A stretch of 64,000 nucleotides of DNA from Saprospiraceae bacterium (GCA_017985675.1 JAGNXB010000001.1:521842-585841), one strand, 5' to 3'; counted from the first letter of the stretch, positions 18,467-27,750 are shown. Numbers and translations are program-made. The notes: a model not told the origin generated them from the sequence alone.

Positions 18467-19648
18467 TTAATTATCATGCGGTCTGCCAAATGGCTGTACA
18501 GCAGGAGTACTGTTTTCTTCAGGTACGGCGGGTTTCATTGGCTCCTCCACCTCCCACAACGAAGGCTGCCCAGCATCAACCCATGCCGTGTACCACGCAC
18601 TGCCAATCGTATGGATTGCTGATTTGAATCGCTCTTCAACCATTCCATCCATTGCGGTGGCATAGGCTTTTGCAAACCCTGGACAATAGCTAAGCATGTT
18701 CAACGCATTACGATCTTCAAAACACATAACCTGGTCTTCAGGCATATTCTTTCTTACCTCAGCTTCTAGGTTCAGTACTTTGCCAACCAGATTAAAACTT
18801 TCTCGTACTATTTTCCACACATTAGCTTTAAAATCAGGGATATAAACTGCTGATCCTGTTACCAATTCCCATTCTTCGTAAAAAAGCTCTGGAATCCTGC
18901 TCTCCCAGAATCCATGTATACCTTGTTGGCCTGTGAGTTGCCCATTGTAGTTTCGGGTCGTATGCAACGGCACATGGGCATCGCCAATATAATGGCCTAT
19001 ATCTGCTGCTAGTTTCATGACGAGAGACACATCCTTGGCTAAAAAAGCATTCGTGAGCCGTCTTTGCATGATAACAAGCCAATATGGAAGAATGCCATGA
19101 ATTGAAAATTGATCCTCAATGATGAGAGATTGCCAGTCTGGATGTTTACCACAGGTATTGACAAAATGCTTAAAGGCATTCGGATCGGCAATCCAGACCT
19201 CTTCATAGGGCTCCGCAGCCATTAAAGTGTCCAACAACCCTTGAACGTCAGATTTTTTCCATCCGCATGGATCATCCTGTCCTGTTTTAAATTCGCCTAG
19301 ATCATCATTAAGAAGCAGGGTTGTCGTATCACCAGACTTTTGAATAACTTTAATAAGGAGCTGGTTTCGTATTTCCGCGTGCAAATCATCTGACAAATCA
19401 CACCCTAAAGTTGCTTCATGGTGATCAAGGTCAATATAATGCCGTTTGTATTCTTGAGGTAATGCATATCGCCGTTTGTCTGCATCAACACTATGTTCTT
19501 CCAGATAAGCAATGTGTTTTTTAAAAAACTGGTTTAGTGGTGGTGGCATAATATAGACAGCGTGCCGGTTAATTTGTCGATGACCAAAGAAACCCCAGTT
19601 TGGGGGGCAATTTAAACAAAGACATATATGTATTAGCCAGAATAACAT
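18467..19648 (-). CDS. S1/P1-nuclease or zinc-phospholipase-C-like secreted protein
   Basis: 393 residues with a hydrophobic leader, followed by WGFFGHRQINRHAV at about residue 18. A mature N-terminal Trp with a following His, then DxDHH-like (YIDLDHHE) and H-x3-D/H blocks (ADIGHYIGDAHVPLH and HGFWESRIPE), are the zinc-ligand pattern of S1/P1 nucleases and bacterial zinc phospholipases C. It should therefore hydrolyse phosphodiester or phospholipid bonds outside the cytoplasm; the substrate cannot be read from sequence. It starts 9 nt after the DUF4340 gene at the end of the gld operon, so it may be co-transcribed with the gliding genes. Confidence 0.75.
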   Translation of the reverse strand: MLFWLIHICLCLNCPPNWGFFGHRQINRHAVYIMPPPLNQFFKKHIAYLEEHSVDADKRRYALPQEYKRHYIDLDHHEATLGCDLSDDLHAEIRNQLLIKVIQKSGDTTTLLLNDDLGEFKTGQDDPCGWKKSDVQGLLDTLMAAEPYEEVWIADPNAFKHFVNTCGKHPDWQSLIIEDQFSIHGILPYWLVIMQRRLTNAFLAKDVSLVMKLAADIGHYIGDAHVPLHTTRNYNGQLTGQQGIHGFWESRIPELFYEEWELVTGSAVYIPDFKANVWKIVRESFNLVGKVLNLEAEVRKNMPEDQVMCFEDRNALNMLSYCPGFAKAYATAMDGMVEERFKSAIHTIGSAWYTAWVDAGQPSLWEVEEPMKPAVPEENSTPAVQPFGRPHDN

Positions 19649-19657
19649 AACAGTTAT

Positions 19658-20665
19658 TTATCTAAAAAAGAGGTTGTAAGTGGCAAAGAGCTTTAAAAAG
19701 GGTTCGTTTTGTGCCATCATCAAGTCGCCCCAATTTGAGCTTACATGGTAACGTTCAATGGGTAACAATTTACCTTCTCTGTCGGTCATTACATTTCCTT
19801 TCCGATCAGAAGTTAACATAGGATGAAACGCGACAATCAAGGTGGCCGTATCTTGCGTTTCTAATGTAATTATACAAAAAGGTAATTGATTGGCAAGAGA
19901 GTCTCTATCCGGATGGTCATTCATAAAGCCTTCTACTTTTAGCTTTTTGATATCACTAAGATAGGTTCGAATGATGTCTTCATCCAATTTTCCTGGATTT
20001 CGAGCTGTCAAATCATAAAAAGGCTCAACATTATATCCCGCCTCTGTTTGAGTAATCGTAAATGATTTTTCTCGCTGCTTAGGATATTCCAAAGAGTACC
20101 GAACAATTTCCTGATCGCCCAGAGGAAATAGATTTCGGGCTTTCCAATCTTTTTCATCTAGAAAAAATCGAACTGCAACAGATCCATGGAAGTATTTCAT
20201 AGAAACAACAAAGGGTTGATTGGAACCCTCCATCATACAAAAAGTACCTGTACCATCTGGAGTTACACCGCCAACATAGTAGGTCTTTAAAGTCTTTCCT
20301 TTATTGTCGTAAATATCAACTCGTTTACCAAGAGAGGCCAGACTTTTAATAATATTGGGAACCATCGATGCCGGGGGTATGAATTTAACCTCCAATTGAC
20401 TAACCGTCTCCAGCATTTCTTTCATAATCCTTGGTTCGGCACGAAAGCGGCTGTTTACTAGCCAATGGTTGGGCTGTCTTTCGAGTTGGAGTCTGCCACC
20501 CTTACGGTCTTGAACCACAATCTTTGCGATTATGCTGGTATCTTCTATGGCAAATGCACCTTCGTAATCTGAAAGGGTAGAGCCTTTTTGACCATTTTGG
20601 TAAAACCACCAGGATAAAGCAACCAATACGGTTAAGGCCAGTAACAACAAGAGATTACGCTTCAT
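19658..20665 (-). CDS. DUF4340-type protein at the end of the gldFG transporter operon
   Basis: 335 residues. One N-terminal membrane helix (LLLLLALTVLVALSWWFYQ) is followed by an extracytoplasmic beta-rich domain with the DUF4340 pattern (YEGAFAIEDTSIIAKIVVQD, then TYYVGGVTPDGTGTFCMM). The start overlaps the stop of gldG in an ATGA junction. DUF4340 genes often follow GldG-like auxiliary genes, suggesting an accessory role for the ABC transporter; the biochemical function is unknown. Confidence 0.8.
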   Translation of the reverse strand: MKRNLLLLLALTVLVALSWWFYQNGQKGSTLSDYEGAFAIEDTSIIAKIVVQDRKGGRLQLERQPNHWLVNSRFRAEPRIMKEMLETVSQLEVKFIPPASMVPNIIKSLASLGKRVDIYDNKGKTLKTYYVGGVTPDGTGTFCMMEGSNQPFVVSMKYFHGSVAVRFFLDEKDWKARNLFPLGDQEIVRYSLEYPKQREKSFTITQTEAGYNVEPFYDLTARNPGKLDEDIIRTYLSDIKKLKVEGFMNDHPDRDSLANQLPFCIITLETQDTATLIVAFHPMLTSDRKGNVMTDREGKLLPIERYHVSSNWGDLMMAQNEPFLKLFATYNLFFR

Positions 20666-22380
20666 AGCTTTTCAATTTTTACAGCATAACGATGACGTCT
20701 CCAAAAATGGAAAACCAAACCAGTCATCAGTAAAAAGACTAATGGTCCAAGTAAATTAATGAGTTGCCATGATAATTTCTCTTTTTCAACCCTTACTTTA
20801 TCCAATAACCTCAATTTGACGTCCCTGGACCGGGCTTCTATCAATCCATTTTTATCCAAAAGGTACTCTATCATGTTCAACATTAGTTCTTTATTGGCAT
20901 ACTGCCTGCGATCATAAATGTTATATCCCAGGGGCTTGGCCTCCTGAGACTCTGCATTGTAGGGATTGCGCATCAGGTCCCCATCCGATGCAATAATCAT
21001 TGCTGAAGGTTCACTTAAAGCCTTAAATGTTCCACCCAAAGCACTGATTGAATCAAGGAAAGCTTGGGGCACGCGGTTTTCATAGTTTGAAGGAAACTGC
21101 CCCTCCAACAAAACAGCTAAGGTCTGATTGCCTTTATTAAATTTTTCAGGGTCAGCTTCATATCGAAGAATATCAAAATTTAACTGAACTGGTGGAAATT
21201 GAAGCCGTGAATAATCCGATGACGTCAGCAGGATTGACTTGGATATATCGGTCTTAGTTTTAATCGTGTCAATCGATGCAGGAAAATCAAACTGAATCCT
21301 GTTCAAATTCTTGACAATTGGATGGTTGGATCTGGAGATTACAGCTGGGTGATAGTACCAAGGCAATAGATCATATTGAGGATTGCCGCCAACAATACCA
21401 ACCTGCATTGGGATGCCACTGCACTCCATGTCCAACACAAGGTTCTTTTGGATCCTGGCACCATATTTAAACAACAAGTCATCCAGGTTCAAATCATATT
21501 CTAATGGAAAGTATGCTGGCCGACTACGCATACTATCCAGATTTACATTTAAAGCATCAAGGAGCCACATCAACTTCCCCCCTTGCATTACAAACTGGTC
21601 AATCTTGAACTTATCAGGTTCACTAAAAGGCCCTTGTGGTTTTGCAACGACTAAAAGATCGACAGCTGGGTTAATTCGGAATACACTATCCAGATCAAGG
21701 AACGAAAAGCTGTAATATGGTCTAATCTCCCTCCTTAAGTCAGCCGTTTGCTCCGGACTAAGTTCACCATGACCTTTCAGAAAAACAATATTTGGTTTTT
21801 CTTCGCGAATTAATCGCTGAATGGCACTTGCTAACTTATATTCTAATAAGGAAATGCTATTATTTAAGATGATTTCAGGTGAAACACCAGGCATTTCGGA
21901 TTCAAGAAGATTGACGGCTACACTTCGGCCAGCGTAGGAGAATATTACATAAGGATAGATGAGCTTTTCAACTGTTTCACCACTTTCTTTGATTCTTAAA
22001 TTCGTTGGAAACACTCCTTGTTCACCCAGATCCTTTCGCAAGGCTTGAATTTGTTCGGCTGATCCAACATTTGGATCCTTGAAAGCATAATCAATCAATC
22101 CCGCTTTGCCCCGAAAATCATCCAACAACTCCTTAGTAGAACGTTGGAGCCTTTTGAAACCTGCAGGAAAACTCCCTCCTAGAAGGACTTCAGCATACAC
22201 GGGTCCATCGATTTCTTCAAGTAATTTGACGGTCGATGTAGTTAAGGTGTACCGTTGGTCTTCTGTGAGATCGATAGTGAAATAAAGATATTGGGAAACA
22301 ATGTTTACAGCTAAGAGAATTCCCAACACCAGGATAAGTGAGAATCTCCGATTCCAGGACAAAAAAGTTTTGTTCATCAT
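20662..22380 (-). CDS. gldG: Gliding-motility ABC transporter auxiliary protein GldG
   Basis: 572 residues. An N-terminal membrane helix (FSLILVLGILLAVNIVSQYLYF) and a C-terminal helix (LLGPLVFLLMTGLVFHFW) bracket a large extracytoplasmic domain of the ABC-transport auxiliary type (YRTLTTSTVKLL-like start, then IVFLKGHGELSPEQ and GGKLMWLLDALN). Length and arrangement match GldG. With GldA and GldF it forms an ABC system needed for gliding in flavobacteria. The gene starts 3 nt after gldF. Confidence 0.9.
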   Translation of the reverse strand: MMNKTFLSWNRRFSLILVLGILLAVNIVSQYLYFTIDLTEDQRYTLTTSTVKLLEEIDGPVYAEVLLGGSFPAGFKRLQRSTKELLDDFRGKAGLIDYAFKDPNVGSAEQIQALRKDLGEQGVFPTNLRIKESGETVEKLIYPYVIFSYAGRSVAVNLLESEMPGVSPEIILNNSISLLEYKLASAIQRLIREEKPNIVFLKGHGELSPEQTADLRREIRPYYSFSFLDLDSVFRINPAVDLLVVAKPQGPFSEPDKFKIDQFVMQGGKLMWLLDALNVNLDSMRSRPAYFPLEYDLNLDDLLFKYGARIQKNLVLDMECSGIPMQVGIVGGNPQYDLLPWYYHPAVISRSNHPIVKNLNRIQFDFPASIDTIKTKTDISKSILLTSSDYSRLQFPPVQLNFDILRYEADPEKFNKGNQTLAVLLEGQFPSNYENRVPQAFLDSISALGGTFKALSEPSAMIIASDGDLMRNPYNAESQEAKPLGYNIYDRRQYANKELMLNMIEYLLDKNGLIEARSRDVKLRLLDKVRVEKEKLSWQLINLLGPLVFLLMTGLVFHFWRRHRYAVKIEKL

Positions 22381-22383
22381 GGC

Positions 22384-23121
22384 TCAGCCTTTTTTACGTT
22401 GGATGACATATCCGGTTAGCATCAAAAATGCAATGATGATAGACAGATAATAAATAACATCTCGACTATCTACTACTCCTCTACTTATGGATAAATAATG
22501 ATAATTTATGCCAAGCTGCTGGATCAGATCATCTACCCTTCCTACAAACAATGGCACCTTGCTTATGTATAAAAATCCCCAAAAAAGCAGGAAACATAAC
22601 AATGCCCCTAGCAAAAAGGCCACAATCTGATTAGCTGTCAATGCGGAACTAAATAGCCCTATGGCCACAAAAACACCACCCAATAAAAACAATCCTAAAT
22701 ATGATCCCAATGTTGCACCAAAATCCACGTTACCAACGGGAGAGCCTAAAATATGTACAGTATACCAATACAAAACCGTTGGCAAGAGAGCGAGAATGAC
22801 CAATGTCCATGAAGCCAAAAACTTTCCACCGACAATTTGGGCCAAGGACACCGGTTTGGTTACCAATAGTTCATATGTGCCCGTTTGCCATTCCTCTGCA
22901 AAAGCGCGCATTGTGACCGCCGGGATTAAAAATAGAAATACGAACGGCGCTAACTCAAAAAAAGAATCCAGACTCGCATATCCATATTCAAGGATGCTGT
23001 AATCAGGAAAAACCCATGTCATTAAACCTAGCATTAGAAAAAAGACGCCCAGTGCCATGTATCCAATGAGCGATGAAAAAAATGACCTAATTTCCTTAAT
23101 ATAAACGATATACATATTCAA
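22384..23121 (-). CDS. gldF: Gliding-motility ABC transporter permease GldF
   Basis: 245 residues with six predicted membrane helices and the GldF/ABC-2 signature AFAEEWQTGTYELLVTKPVS. The N-terminus IYIVYIKEIRSFFSSLIGYM is typical. The start overlaps the stop of the preceding unknown gene in an ATGA junction. It should be the membrane subunit partnering GldA. Confidence 0.9.
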   Translation of the reverse strand: MNMYIVYIKEIRSFFSSLIGYMALGVFFLMLGLMTWVFPDYSILEYGYASLDSFFELAPFVFLFLIPAVTMRAFAEEWQTGTYELLVTKPVSLAQIVGGKFLASWTLVILALLPTVLYWYTVHILGSPVGNVDFGATLGSYLGLFLLGGVFVAIGLFSSALTANQIVAFLLGALLCFLLFWGFLYISKVPLFVGRVDDLIQQLGINYHYLSISRGVVDSRDVIYYLSIIIAFLMLTGYVIQRKKG

Positions 23122-23741
23122 TTATTCTTTGATTCAACGGTTTCGATAGGATGAATTTGATTGAACAAACGGACTCCCTGGATCATGTCTTGCTCTCTGG
23201 TTACACCTTCATTTTCAAAGCCAGTCCATTCGTAGTATGATTGTCTATCCAATTGCCGGATACCACCATCGGATGGTCGCCACATAAACCATTGCAAGTA
23301 ACTATGTTGATTGGGAATCCGTCCTTCCATGTAAGGCCTTCCACTAACTGGATTGTAGACTTTCATAGGCAACCATTCGGTTATGACTAAATGCTGTTTA
23401 TAGAGGCATAGAGACCCGATATCAACTAGTTTGGCTAAATAAAGAATGGCCGAATCACTTCGATTAGGATCATGGATGTAACAATCCCCTTGCACGCAAA
23501 CCACTTTAGGAAGTGGCGCGATTTGTTTTGCATTTTCCTTCAAAACAAAACGGCCATAATCATCCTCATTACTGACAAACCAATCCTGCACATAATCTTC
23601 TATCCGGGCCTCAGGTTTTCCTAGTAAAAATGAAGCGCCATCAGTATAAATGCCGTCGGGGTATGACACAGTCATACGTTTTTGAGCAAAACATGACATT
23701 ACACCATTACATAATAACAGGCTAAGCAGAAGTTTTATCAC
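23118..23741 (-). CDS. Unknown exported protein encoded inside the gld operon
   Basis: 207 residues with a signal peptide (MIKLLLSLLLCNGVMSCFAQ; either signal peptidase I cleavage after FAQ or lipidation at Cys17). I do not recognise the family. The mature part is mixed alpha/beta with several aromatic motifs (YLQWFMWRPSDGG, QSYYEWTGFENEG) and three or four cysteines. It is joined by ATGA overlaps on both sides, to gldA upstream and gldF downstream, so its translation is tied to the transporter subunits. A periplasmic accessory to GldAFG is the natural inference, but nothing in the sequence proves it. Confidence 0.8.
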   Translation of the reverse strand: MIKLLLSLLLCNGVMSCFAQKRMTVSYPDGIYTDGASFLLGKPEARIEDYVQDWFVSNEDDYGRFVLKENAKQIAPLPKVVCVQGDCYIHDPNRSDSAILYLAKLVDIGSLCLYKQHLVITEWLPMKVYNPVSGRPYMEGRIPNQHSYLQWFMWRPSDGGIRQLDRQSYYEWTGFENEGVTREQDMIQGVRLFNQIHPIETVESKNN

Positions 23742-24655
23742 TTTTTGTCCTTGGTTAATTCTTTAAAAACTTCCTCGACACCTCTTGCTTCCAAACGGAG
23801 TTCTGTTAACACTAACCCTGCTTTCACAGCAGTTTGAAATACTTCAGAACGAACATCTTTATCACCTTTTACAACAATCCGAAACAACTTGCCCTCCTCC
23901 TGCACATTGCACTGGAGCACACCCGGAATTTTCCGGAAGGCTAACCCATCATTGGCTATGGTCGTCCTAACAATAAGCTGTTGAGAACCACTCAATTGTT
24001 GCTCCAATTCCTCAACTGGTCCATTGGCAACTATTTTTCCTCTATGGATGATGACGACCCTATCACATAGTGCTGCAACTTCTTGCATGATGTGGGTAGA
24101 AAAAATAATAGTCTTATTCTGACCGAGGGTTTTAATCAAATTCCGAATTTCATTTAACTGATTGGGGTCCAAACCTGCAGTAGGTTCATCCAATATCAAT
24201 ACTTCCGGATCATGGATAAGTGCTTGCGCCAGGCCAACACGTTGCCGAAATCCTTTTGACAACTGACCTATTTTTTTATGTTGCTCCCGACTTAGACCAA
24301 TCATACCAATCATATCCTGAACTCGGCTTCTAATAGCAGTAAGCTTATAAAATCGAGCCACCCACTCCAGATATTCACGAATGTACATATCAAGATATAG
24401 TGGATTATGTTCAGGGAGGTAGCCTATTTGTTTTCGGCAGGCTTCCGCCTCTGCTACGACATCAAGCCCTTGTATACTTGCTTTTCCACTGTCAGGCTCC
24501 AAATAACCTGTCAGCAACTTCATTGTGGTTGACTTACCAGCACCATTTGGGCCCAGGAAACCCAATATTTCCTTGTCTTTGGCCTCAAAGGAAATGGCAT
24601 CAACCGCTCGTTGGGAACCGTACAATTTCGTGAGCGCATCTACCACAATAGCCAT
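23738..24655 (-). CDS. gldA: Gliding-motility ABC transporter ATP-binding protein GldA
   Basis: 305 residues. Walker A is LGPNGAGKSTTM, the signature is LSKGFRQRVGLAQ, and Walker B is VLILDEPTAGLDP, with the H-loop in IFSTHIMQEV. The C-terminal ~80 residues are the extension found in GldA-type ATPases. It is the first gene of a six-gene minus-strand run (gldA, unknown, gldF, gldG, DUF4340, S1/P1-like). A TACCTTTA box lies 24 nt upstream of the start. Confidence 0.9.
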   Translation of the reverse strand: MAIVVDALTKLYGSQRAVDAISFEAKDKEILGFLGPNGAGKSTTMKLLTGYLEPDSGKASIQGLDVVAEAEACRKQIGYLPEHNPLYLDMYIREYLEWVARFYKLTAIRSRVQDMIGMIGLSREQHKKIGQLSKGFRQRVGLAQALIHDPEVLILDEPTAGLDPNQLNEIRNLIKTLGQNKTIIFSTHIMQEVAALCDRVVIIHRGKIVANGPVEELEQQLSGSQQLIVRTTIANDGLAFRKIPGVLQCNVQEEGKLFRIVVKGDKDVRSEVFQTAVKAGLVLTELRLEARGVEEVFKELTKDKK

Positions 24656-24679
24656 AATCTGATGAATTCAATTAAACAT

Positions 24680-24687
24680 TAAAGGTA
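24680..24687 (-). promoter_or_regulatory. -7 box of the gld operon
   Basis: TACCTTTA on the minus strand is one mismatch from TAnnTTTG and lies 24 nt upstream of the gldA start. No clear TTTG at the right distance is seen. The rest of the 310-base stretch 24656-24965 holds only the terminator of the FKBP gene. Confidence 0.45.
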
Positions 24688-24900
24688 CTTAATCCTGATG
24701 GCGTCAGGTATCCCAACTGTACGGATTATCTTTTCGCCATCCAAAGTAAGTCGGTCAGGATGGATTTGAGGGATCTTTGTGCTGATTTGTCGCAAGGTGA
24801 CAAATATGCCATTTTACTAAAAAGTAAAAAGACATCAATGGATTCATTGCCTCGTAACGCAAGCATTTCGAATAGTATCAAATACCACAGCATACAAAAC

Positions 24901-24941
24901 ACTAACAAAACAGGCTGCATTTCGTAGGAAACGCAGCCTGT
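24901..24941 (-). terminator. Rho-independent terminator of the M20-FKBP operon
   Basis: The arms are 24910-24923 and 24928-24941 (13 pairs, one mismatch) with a 4-nt loop. On the minus strand the stem is followed by a TTTTG stretch, 25 bases past the FKBP stop. Confidence 0.8.
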
Positions 24942-24965
24942 AAGTTTTAAAGGAACCTCTTTAGA

Positions 24966-25637
24966 TCAGTTGATCTGCAATAATTCCACTTCAAAAATGA
25001 GTGGCGTAAATGGTTTGATTTTGGCACCAGCTCCTCTTGATCCATAGGCCAGATCGGAAGGTACGTAAAGACGCCATTTGTCGCCAATTTTCATTAGTTG
25101 TAACGCTTCGGTCCAACCAGCAATAACGCCATTCACTGGGAATGATGCTGGCTCGCCTCTTTCAACGGAACTATCAAAAACCTCCCCATTCAAAAGGGTG
25201 CCGTGGTAATGTGTCGTCACTTTATCGGTCAATTTTGGACTTGCACCACTACCTGTTTTGAGTACTTCGTATTGTAGGCCACTTGGAAGCGCTACAATTC
25301 CAGGTTTTTTAGCATTTTCTTTGAAAAAAACTTCTGATTGAGCGACGGCTTCTCCAAACTTACTTTTTTCCTTATTTTCCATATAGGATTGGACAATCTG
25401 ATTTGCAGTGGCTACATCCACTTTAGGGGTACTCTTGTTTATGACTGCAGCGACGCCTTCTGATAAGGCCTGCGGGTCAATATTCTCAAATCCCTGGCTT
25501 TGAAGGTTACTACCAACAAGTACACCAAGACTGTAACTTAATGAATCCATTTTTTGTGCAATTAGCGAGTTTGAAGGAAACCAGAGGCATCCCATCAAAA
25601 CGATCAGGGATAACATGGCGAGTTTAGAAATTTTCAT
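24966..25637 (-). CDS. FKBP-type peptidyl-prolyl cis-trans isomerase, exported
   Basis: 223 residues. The hydrophobic leader could be a lipoprotein signal (LIVLMGC, Cys17) or be cleaved after SLIAQ. Residues ~30-125 form the helical FKBP N-terminal dimerisation region (SYSLGVLVGSNLQSQGF). Residues ~130-223 are the FKBP domain (TTHYHGTLLNGEVFDSS, PVNGVIAGWTEALQLM, and AYGSRGAG). It is a periplasmic folding catalyst of the FkpA/Mip type. The start overlaps the stop of the M20 peptidase gene in an ATGA junction. Confidence 0.93.
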   Translation of the reverse strand: MKISKLAMLSLIVLMGCLWFPSNSLIAQKMDSLSYSLGVLVGSNLQSQGFENIDPQALSEGVAAVINKSTPKVDVATANQIVQSYMENKEKSKFGEAVAQSEVFFKENAKKPGIVALPSGLQYEVLKTGSGASPKLTDKVTTHYHGTLLNGEVFDSSVERGEPASFPVNGVIAGWTEALQLMKIGDKWRLYVPSDLAYGSRGAGAKIKPFTPLIFEVELLQIN

Positions 25638-27025
25638 GATTTTTTTAATTCTGCATAACGGTGATAAAAATAAGGTATTGTTTCAACGCCCTTATAAAAG
25701 TTAAACAATCCAAAATGTTCATTTGGAGAGTGTATAGCATCACTATTCAGGCCAAAACCGAGGAGTACGGTTTTTGCTTTAAGCACCTCTTCGAAAAGGG
25801 CTACAATTGGAATAGAACCTCCACTTCTTAATGGAATAGGCGCTTTGCCAAAAGTCTGATTCATAGCCCATTCTGCCGCCTTGTATTCCATTGAATCGGT
25901 AGGTGTAACGGCTGGCTGACCACCATGATGCGGGGTCACTTTGACCTTGACGGAAGCTGGGGCAATATGTTCAAAATATTTTTTAAAAAGCTTGGTAATT
26001 TTGACCGGGTCCTGATTGGGAACCAACCGCATACTAATCTTAGCTGAAGCTTTTGAAGGTAATACGGTTTTGGCCCCCTCTCCAATATATCCACCCCAAA
26101 TCCCATTAACATCGAGTGCTGGTCGGATACTGGTACGCTCAAGTGTGGTAAAACCTTTTTCACCAACGAGATCTTTGACACTCAGTTGTTTTTTGTAAAG
26201 CTTTTCATCATACGGTGCTTTATTCATTTCCTTGCGCTCATCGCGCTTAACCTCTTCAACATCATCATAAAATCCGGGGATAGTAATCCTCCTTTTTTTG
26301 TCATGTAAAGATGAAATCATATCGCAGAGTATATTGACAGGATTGGCAACAGCACCACCATAAACTCCCGAATGCAAGTCCCTGTCCGGACCAGTTACTT
26401 CTACTTCGAGGTAAGAAAGGCCACGTAAACCTGTTGTGATTGAAGGTGTTTTGTTATCTAATATGGATGTGTCTGAGACAAGAATCATGTCACATTCCAA
26501 CATTTTTTTGTTGTCTTTACAGAATTTGCCCAAGTGGACAGATCCAACTTCTTCCTCACCTTCAATCATAAATTTAACGTTACAAGGTAGCTCCTTGCTC
26601 TTCACCATGGCTTCAAAGGCCTTGATGTGCATAAACATTTGCCCTTTATCATCGCTGGATCCTCTTGCAAAAATTGCACCCATGGGATGGGCTTTCGTTT
26701 TTTTGATGACTGGTTCAAACGGGGGGGACTCCCAAAGGTTTAAAGGATCCGGCGGTTGGACATCATAGTGGCCATAAACCAAGATGATTGGTAATTTTTT
26801 ATCGTGTAGATATTCACCATATACGATTGGATGGCCGTCTGTTTGAAAAACAGTCACCTTTGGCACTCCTGCCTGCTTCAAGTGAGCTGCAACAGATTCC
26901 GCTGTGACACTTACCTCTTTTTTAAATTTAGGATCTGCACTAATGGACGGAATGCGCAGTAGATCAAGCAATTCAGCCAAAAAACGATCCTGATTTTCTT
27001 TAATATAAATCTGGGTATTCTTCAT
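25634..27025 (-). CDS. M20-family dipeptidase / zinc peptidase
   Basis: 463 residues from the ATG at 27025; a perfect -7 promoter box at 27046-27053 lies between this ATG and the farther upstream one at 27094, which excludes the longer form. Metal-site motifs are VYGHYDVQPP (H86, D88), ARGSSDDKGQ and EGEEEVGS, with the Mid lid domain between. The C-terminal GFGLNSDAIHSPNE supplies the last ligand. It should cleave short peptides in the cytoplasm. It is co-transcribed with the FKBP gene. Confidence 0.93.
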   Translation of the reverse strand: MKNTQIYIKENQDRFLAELLDLLRIPSISADPKFKKEVSVTAESVAAHLKQAGVPKVTVFQTDGHPIVYGEYLHDKKLPIILVYGHYDVQPPDPLNLWESPPFEPVIKKTKAHPMGAIFARGSSDDKGQMFMHIKAFEAMVKSKELPCNVKFMIEGEEEVGSVHLGKFCKDNKKMLECDMILVSDTSILDNKTPSITTGLRGLSYLEVEVTGPDRDLHSGVYGGAVANPVNILCDMISSLHDKKRRITIPGFYDDVEEVKRDERKEMNKAPYDEKLYKKQLSVKDLVGEKGFTTLERTSIRPALDVNGIWGGYIGEGAKTVLPSKASAKISMRLVPNQDPVKITKLFKKYFEHIAPASVKVKVTPHHGGQPAVTPTDSMEYKAAEWAMNQTFGKAPIPLRSGGSIPIVALFEEVLKAKTVLLGFGLNSDAIHSPNEHFGLFNFYKGVETIPYFYHRYAELKKS

Positions 27026-27045
27026 AGGAAAATAATAAATGCCGC

Positions 27046-27053
27046 CAAATATA
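27046..27053 (-). promoter_or_regulatory. -7 box of the M20 peptidase gene
   Basis: TATATTTG on the minus strand is a perfect TAnnTTTG match ending 20 nt before the ATG at 27025. It supports that start. Confidence 0.5.
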
Positions 27054-27062
27054 ATGCAAATG

Positions 27063-27608
27063 TTAAAACAACGGTCCCATAAGATCCACTTCACCAGATG
27101 GCCAGGTAAACGTACTTGTGGATTTGACCATCAGCCCGGAAGGAGGGTTGCGTTGGAAGAGGCCAAGGCTATTACCATCCATAAACGCTAACCATTTGCA
27201 ACGGGTATCGATCAATTGAAAACCAGCTTTTTCATAAAACTCAGGTGATGATGCCATCGTCATCAAAAAAGGAATGGCATTTTTTTGGGCTAACAATTCA
27301 ACTTGTCCAATGAGTGAATTAGCTATCCGGGTGCCTGACCAGTCCTGATCCGTGCAAAGATCCGCCAATCCGTATATTGAAAGTGATTGACCACCTACAC
27401 GAATAGCCCGAATAATACCAGCCAAGTGTCCAGTCAACTGTTGATTATACCAATGCAACAACCTAAAGTGGGGCGGTTGCGGATAAAAAATCCTGTCTTT
27501 TGGATAAGCCGGAAAGCTGGCAATTAACAATTGAGATATGGCCTCCCGGTTTGAATCAGACAATGAAAATTCAGGAATTAATTCAATTTTTTTTGATTCC
27601 TCCTTCAT
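27063..27608 (-). CDS. GNAT-family N-acetyltransferase
   Basis: 181 residues with a GNAT layout: an N-terminal ISQLLIASFPAYP helix region, the central strand GLADLCTDQDWSGTRIANSLI carrying the acetyl-CoA-binding Q/R-x-x-G/A-type loop, and a late AEFYEKAGF-like block (SSPEFYEKAGFQLI). The acyl acceptor is unknown. A promoter box (27634-27641) is present upstream, and the gene is divergent from miaE. Confidence 0.8.
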   Translation of the reverse strand: MKEESKKIELIPEFSLSDSNREAISQLLIASFPAYPKDRIFYPQPPHFRLLHWYNQQLTGHLAGIIRAIRVGGQSLSIYGLADLCTDQDWSGTRIANSLIGQVELLAQKNAIPFLMTMASSPEFYEKAGFQLIDTRCKWLAFMDGNSLGLFQRNPPSGLMVKSTSTFTWPSGEVDLMGPLF

Positions 27609-27633
27609 ATTCTTCCTAAGTTCACCTTGGTCA

Positions 27634-27641
27634 CAAAGTTA
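27634..27641 (-). promoter_or_regulatory. -7 box of the GNAT gene
   Basis: TAACTTTG on the minus strand is a perfect match, 25 nt upstream of the start at 27608. Confidence 0.5.
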
Positions 27642-27698
27642 CAGCCTTATAACGTTTGATCTGTCTTATTTGCTGTATCGCATTCCAGAACAAATTAA

Positions 27699-27728
27699 TT
27701 TGATTCCTCTTTGCCTCAATTATCTTTA
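27699..27728 (+). promoter_or_regulatory. Promoter of miaE
   Basis: TTTG (27699-27702), an 18-nt spacer, and TATCTTTA (27721-27728) fit the Bacteroidota promoter. Transcription would begin near 27735, which places the ATG at 27730 outside the message and favours 27751 as the start. Confidence 0.6.
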
Positions 27729-27750
27729 CATGAGTATAATTGCGAACGTA

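Noticed and set aside
24726..24920. 64-codon minus-strand open frame between gldA and the FKBP gene
   Set aside because: Its start lies inside the intrinsic terminator hairpin of the FKBP gene and its translation has no domain or spacing support.
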